Part shown: positions 5,196 through 6,713 of the stretch, one piece after another
Position numbering within the stretch: the first letter of the stretch is position 1
Layout of the letters: every line of letters starts with the position of its first letter
Origin: Clostridiales bacterium
Lineage (GTDB): Bacteria; Bacillota; Clostridia; Oscillospirales; Oscillospiraceae
Direction: 5' to 3'
DNA length: 6,713 nucleotides
Assembly (NCBI GenBank): GCA_029098065.1
Contig: JAQXNP010000072.1
Coordinates: forward strand, 1-6,713
Made by a program: the position numbers and the translations under genes
Notes under the pieces: model-generated
The model's input: only the letters and a program-made list of their open reading frames with translations
What the model was told of the DNA's origin: nothing
The model's database searches: none

Positions 5196-6674
5196 ATGAT
5201 CACGTTCTTTGTCTGTCTGGTACTCCTCATTGTGGGCTTCTTCATCTACGGCAAACTGGTGGAGAAAGTATTCCATATTGATGACCGTCAGACACCCGCC
5301 GTAGCCCATCCGGACGGAGTGGACTATGTTCCGATGAAAACATGGCGCATTTTCCTGATCCAGCTGCTGAACATTGCAGGGCTGGGACCCATTTACGGAG
5401 CCATCGCTGGCGCCTGCTGGGGTCCGGCGGTTTATCTTTGGATCGTTTTCGGTACGATTCTGGGCGGCGGCGTCCACGATTTCCTCTCGGGTATGATGAG
5501 TGAGCGGAATGACGGAAAGTCTATTTCTGAAGTAGTGGGCCTGTATATGGGCAAGGTCATCACCTTTATCATGCGGATTTTCTCCGTGGTCCTGCTGGTA
5601 ATGGTGGGCGTGAACTTTGCCAAGGGTCCTGCTGACCTGCTGGCAAAGCTTACTCCGGAGGCTCTGGGCAGCATGTTCTGGCTGGCTGTTATCATGATCT
5701 ATTACCTGCTGGCAACGTTCCTGCCCATTGATAAGATCGTCGGAAAGCTCTACCCCGTATTTGGGATTTGCCTGATTATTATGGCCCTGGGCGTGGGCGG
5801 AGCGACCATCATCCTCCACGGAGCCGATATGCCTGAACTCTCGGCGGCCACCCTGGCTGTGGTTCATCCGAACGGCACCCCCAAGTGGGCCATGATGTTT
5901 GTCACGGTGGCCTGCGGCGCCGTTTCCGGCTTCCACGCGACACAGTCTCCCATGATGGCCCGGTGCATCAAATCTGAGAAGGAAGGCCATGTGGTGTTTT
6001 ACGGAGCCATGGTGGCGGAGGGCATCATCGCTCTGATCTGGGCTGCTGCCGGCGTTACCTTCTATACCAATCATGGTTCTCTGGTAGACGGGATGGCCGG
6101 ACTGTCTGCCGCTGTCGCCGCGGAAGGACAGGGCGGAGTGGTCTATGATATCTGCAAGACGCTGCTGGGCCCTGTGGGCGGCGTTCTGGCCATGATCGGC
6201 GTGATCGCCTGCCCCATTACCTCGGGCGATACCGCGTTCCGTTCTGCCCGGCTGACCATTGCCGACTGGTTCCACATTGACCAGTCCGATGCGAAAAAGC
6301 GGGCCATGCTGGCTGTGCCTCTGCTGGCGGCCGGCGCTGTCATTGTGGTGGCGCTTCCCTGGACCGTCCTGTGGCGGTATTTCTCCTGGTCCAACCAGAC
6401 TCTGGCCATGATCGTTCTGTGGACCGGCGCTGTGTTCCTCCACAAATACGGCTATCCGCCGGTGGCCTGCATGATGGCCGCTCTGCCTGCCGCCTTTATG
6501 ACGGCGGTGTCCATCACCTACTTCTTCCAGGCGCCTGAGTGCCTGCACCTGTCCACTGCGATTGCGTATCCTGTGGGCATTGCGGTGGCGGTCATATTCT
6601 TCGTGATTTTCTATGTGCAGACTTTTGTCCGCCACAAGAATGAGAATGTGCTGGCCGCCCGGATGGGCCGCTGA
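5196..6674 (+). CDS. cstA: CstA-family transporter (carbon starvation protein A, short form)
   Basis: This encodes a 492-residue polytopic inner-membrane protein. CstA-family proteins import pyruvate or peptides when preferred carbon is short; the substrate here cannot be told from sequence. The CstA core is clear: NIAGLGPIYGAIAGACWGP (residues 59-77), the loop GGGVHDFLSGMMSERNDGKSI (90-110), SGFHATQSPMMARCIKSEKEG (244-264), ACPITSGDTAFRSARL (338-353) and WSNQTLAMIVLW (398-409). I count roughly a dozen or more hydrophobic segments, the first at residues 3-18. E. coli CstA and BtsT are about 700 residues; this compact form of about 490 is common in Firmicutes and is not a truncation. The start at 5196 was chosen for AAAGGAG at 5181-5187; the longer open frame back to 4974 runs through the terminator, promoter and operator and is not coding. 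The cre-like site and promoter upstream suggest repression when sugars are plentiful. The expected LytS/LytR-type pyruvate sensors are not in the window. Confidence 0.94.
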   Translation: MITFFVCLVLLIVGFFIYGKLVEKVFHIDDRQTPAVAHPDGVDYVPMKTWRIFLIQLLNIAGLGPIYGAIAGACWGPAVYLWIVFGTILGGGVHDFLSGMMSERNDGKSISEVVGLYMGKVITFIMRIFSVVLLVMVGVNFAKGPADLLAKLTPEALGSMFWLAVIMIYYLLATFLPIDKIVGKLYPVFGICLIIMALGVGGATIILHGADMPELSAATLAVVHPNGTPKWAMMFVTVACGAVSGFHATQSPMMARCIKSEKEGHVVFYGAMVAEGIIALIWAAAGVTFYTNHGSLVDGMAGLSAAVAAEGQGGVVYDICKTLLGPVGGVLAMIGVIACPITSGDTAFRSARLTIADWFHIDQSDAKKRAMLAVPLLAAGAVIVVALPWTVLWRYFSWSNQTLAMIVLWTGAVFLHKYGYPPVACMMAALPAAFMTAVSITYFFQAPECLHLSTAIAYPVGIAVAVIFFVIFYVQTFVRHKNENVLAARMGR

Positions 6675-6701
6675 ATTTCTGAAAGCGGAGAGATTTCCAT
6701 A

Positions 6702-6713
6702 ATGATAGTTGGG
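6702..6713 (+). CDS. Possible start of a downstream gene, 3'-partial
   Basis: An ATG at 6702-6704 follows GGAGAG at 6687-6692 with nine bases between, and lies 27 bases after the cstA stop with no terminator in the gap. Only four codons (M-I-V-G) are visible before the window ends, so no product can be named. If real, it is co-transcribed with cstA. Confidence 0.38.

Noticed and set aside
5175..6635. 486-codon open frame on the minus strand
   Set aside because: It is antisense to the CstA-family gene; the His/Arg/Gln-rich product is typical of a shadow frame over a GC-rich membrane-protein gene.

Overview
The window looks like chromosomal DNA from an anaerobic, moderately GC-rich Clostridia-type Firmicute; an Oscillospiraceae-like gut anaerobe is my best guess. 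The signs are a multidomain flavodiiron protein fused to rubredoxin and NADH:rubredoxin-reductase modules, strong Shine-Dalgarno sequences (AGGAG/GGAGG), tRNA genes with encoded CCA, a cre-like catabolite operator, and an elongation factor P gene followed by a small acidic zinc-ribbon protein of a clostridial type. The assignment rests on protein character and context, not on a search.

Layout. Positions 2-1780 (+) hold the 3' part of a large oxygen-handling fusion enzyme: the end of a flavodoxin domain, three tandem short-spaced rubredoxin modules and a complete NADH:rubredoxin reductase. The gene begins upstream of the window and ends at an intrinsic terminator. Positions 1846-2030 are non-coding with two back-to-back hairpins. 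Positions 2031-2474 (+) encode a small XRE-type regulator with a C-terminal zinc ribbon. Positions 2559-3305 (-) are the C-terminal half of an IS5/IS1182-like transposase, an insertion sequence relic.

Positions 3366-3722 form a compact minus-strand tRNA operon: a near-consensus promoter, tRNA-Ser(TGA), tRNA-Ser(GCT) and a strong hairpin terminator. The TGA tRNA has G rather than U at position 33. Divergently, a plus-strand promoter at 3787-3815 drives efp (3856-4425) and, after a GC-rich structured spacer, a 138-residue acidic zinc-ribbon protein (4530-4946) that ends at a classic terminator.

Positions 4994-5195 are a dense regulatory region: a sigma-A-type promoter, a palindrome over its -35 box and a perfect cre-like palindrome just after the expected transcription start, itself nested in a larger inverted repeat. 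It precedes a short-form CstA-family membrane transporter (5196-6674). The last bases appear to be the start of another gene.

Functionally these are mostly independent transcription units: oxygen/NO detoxification by NADH, translation (two serine tRNAs and EF-P), and carbon-source-regulated uptake. No defence system, CRISPR array or prophage is visible. The points most worth checking are the triple rubredoxin array, the unusual tRNA-Ser anticodon loop, the two-operator control region of cstA, and the structured efp spacer.
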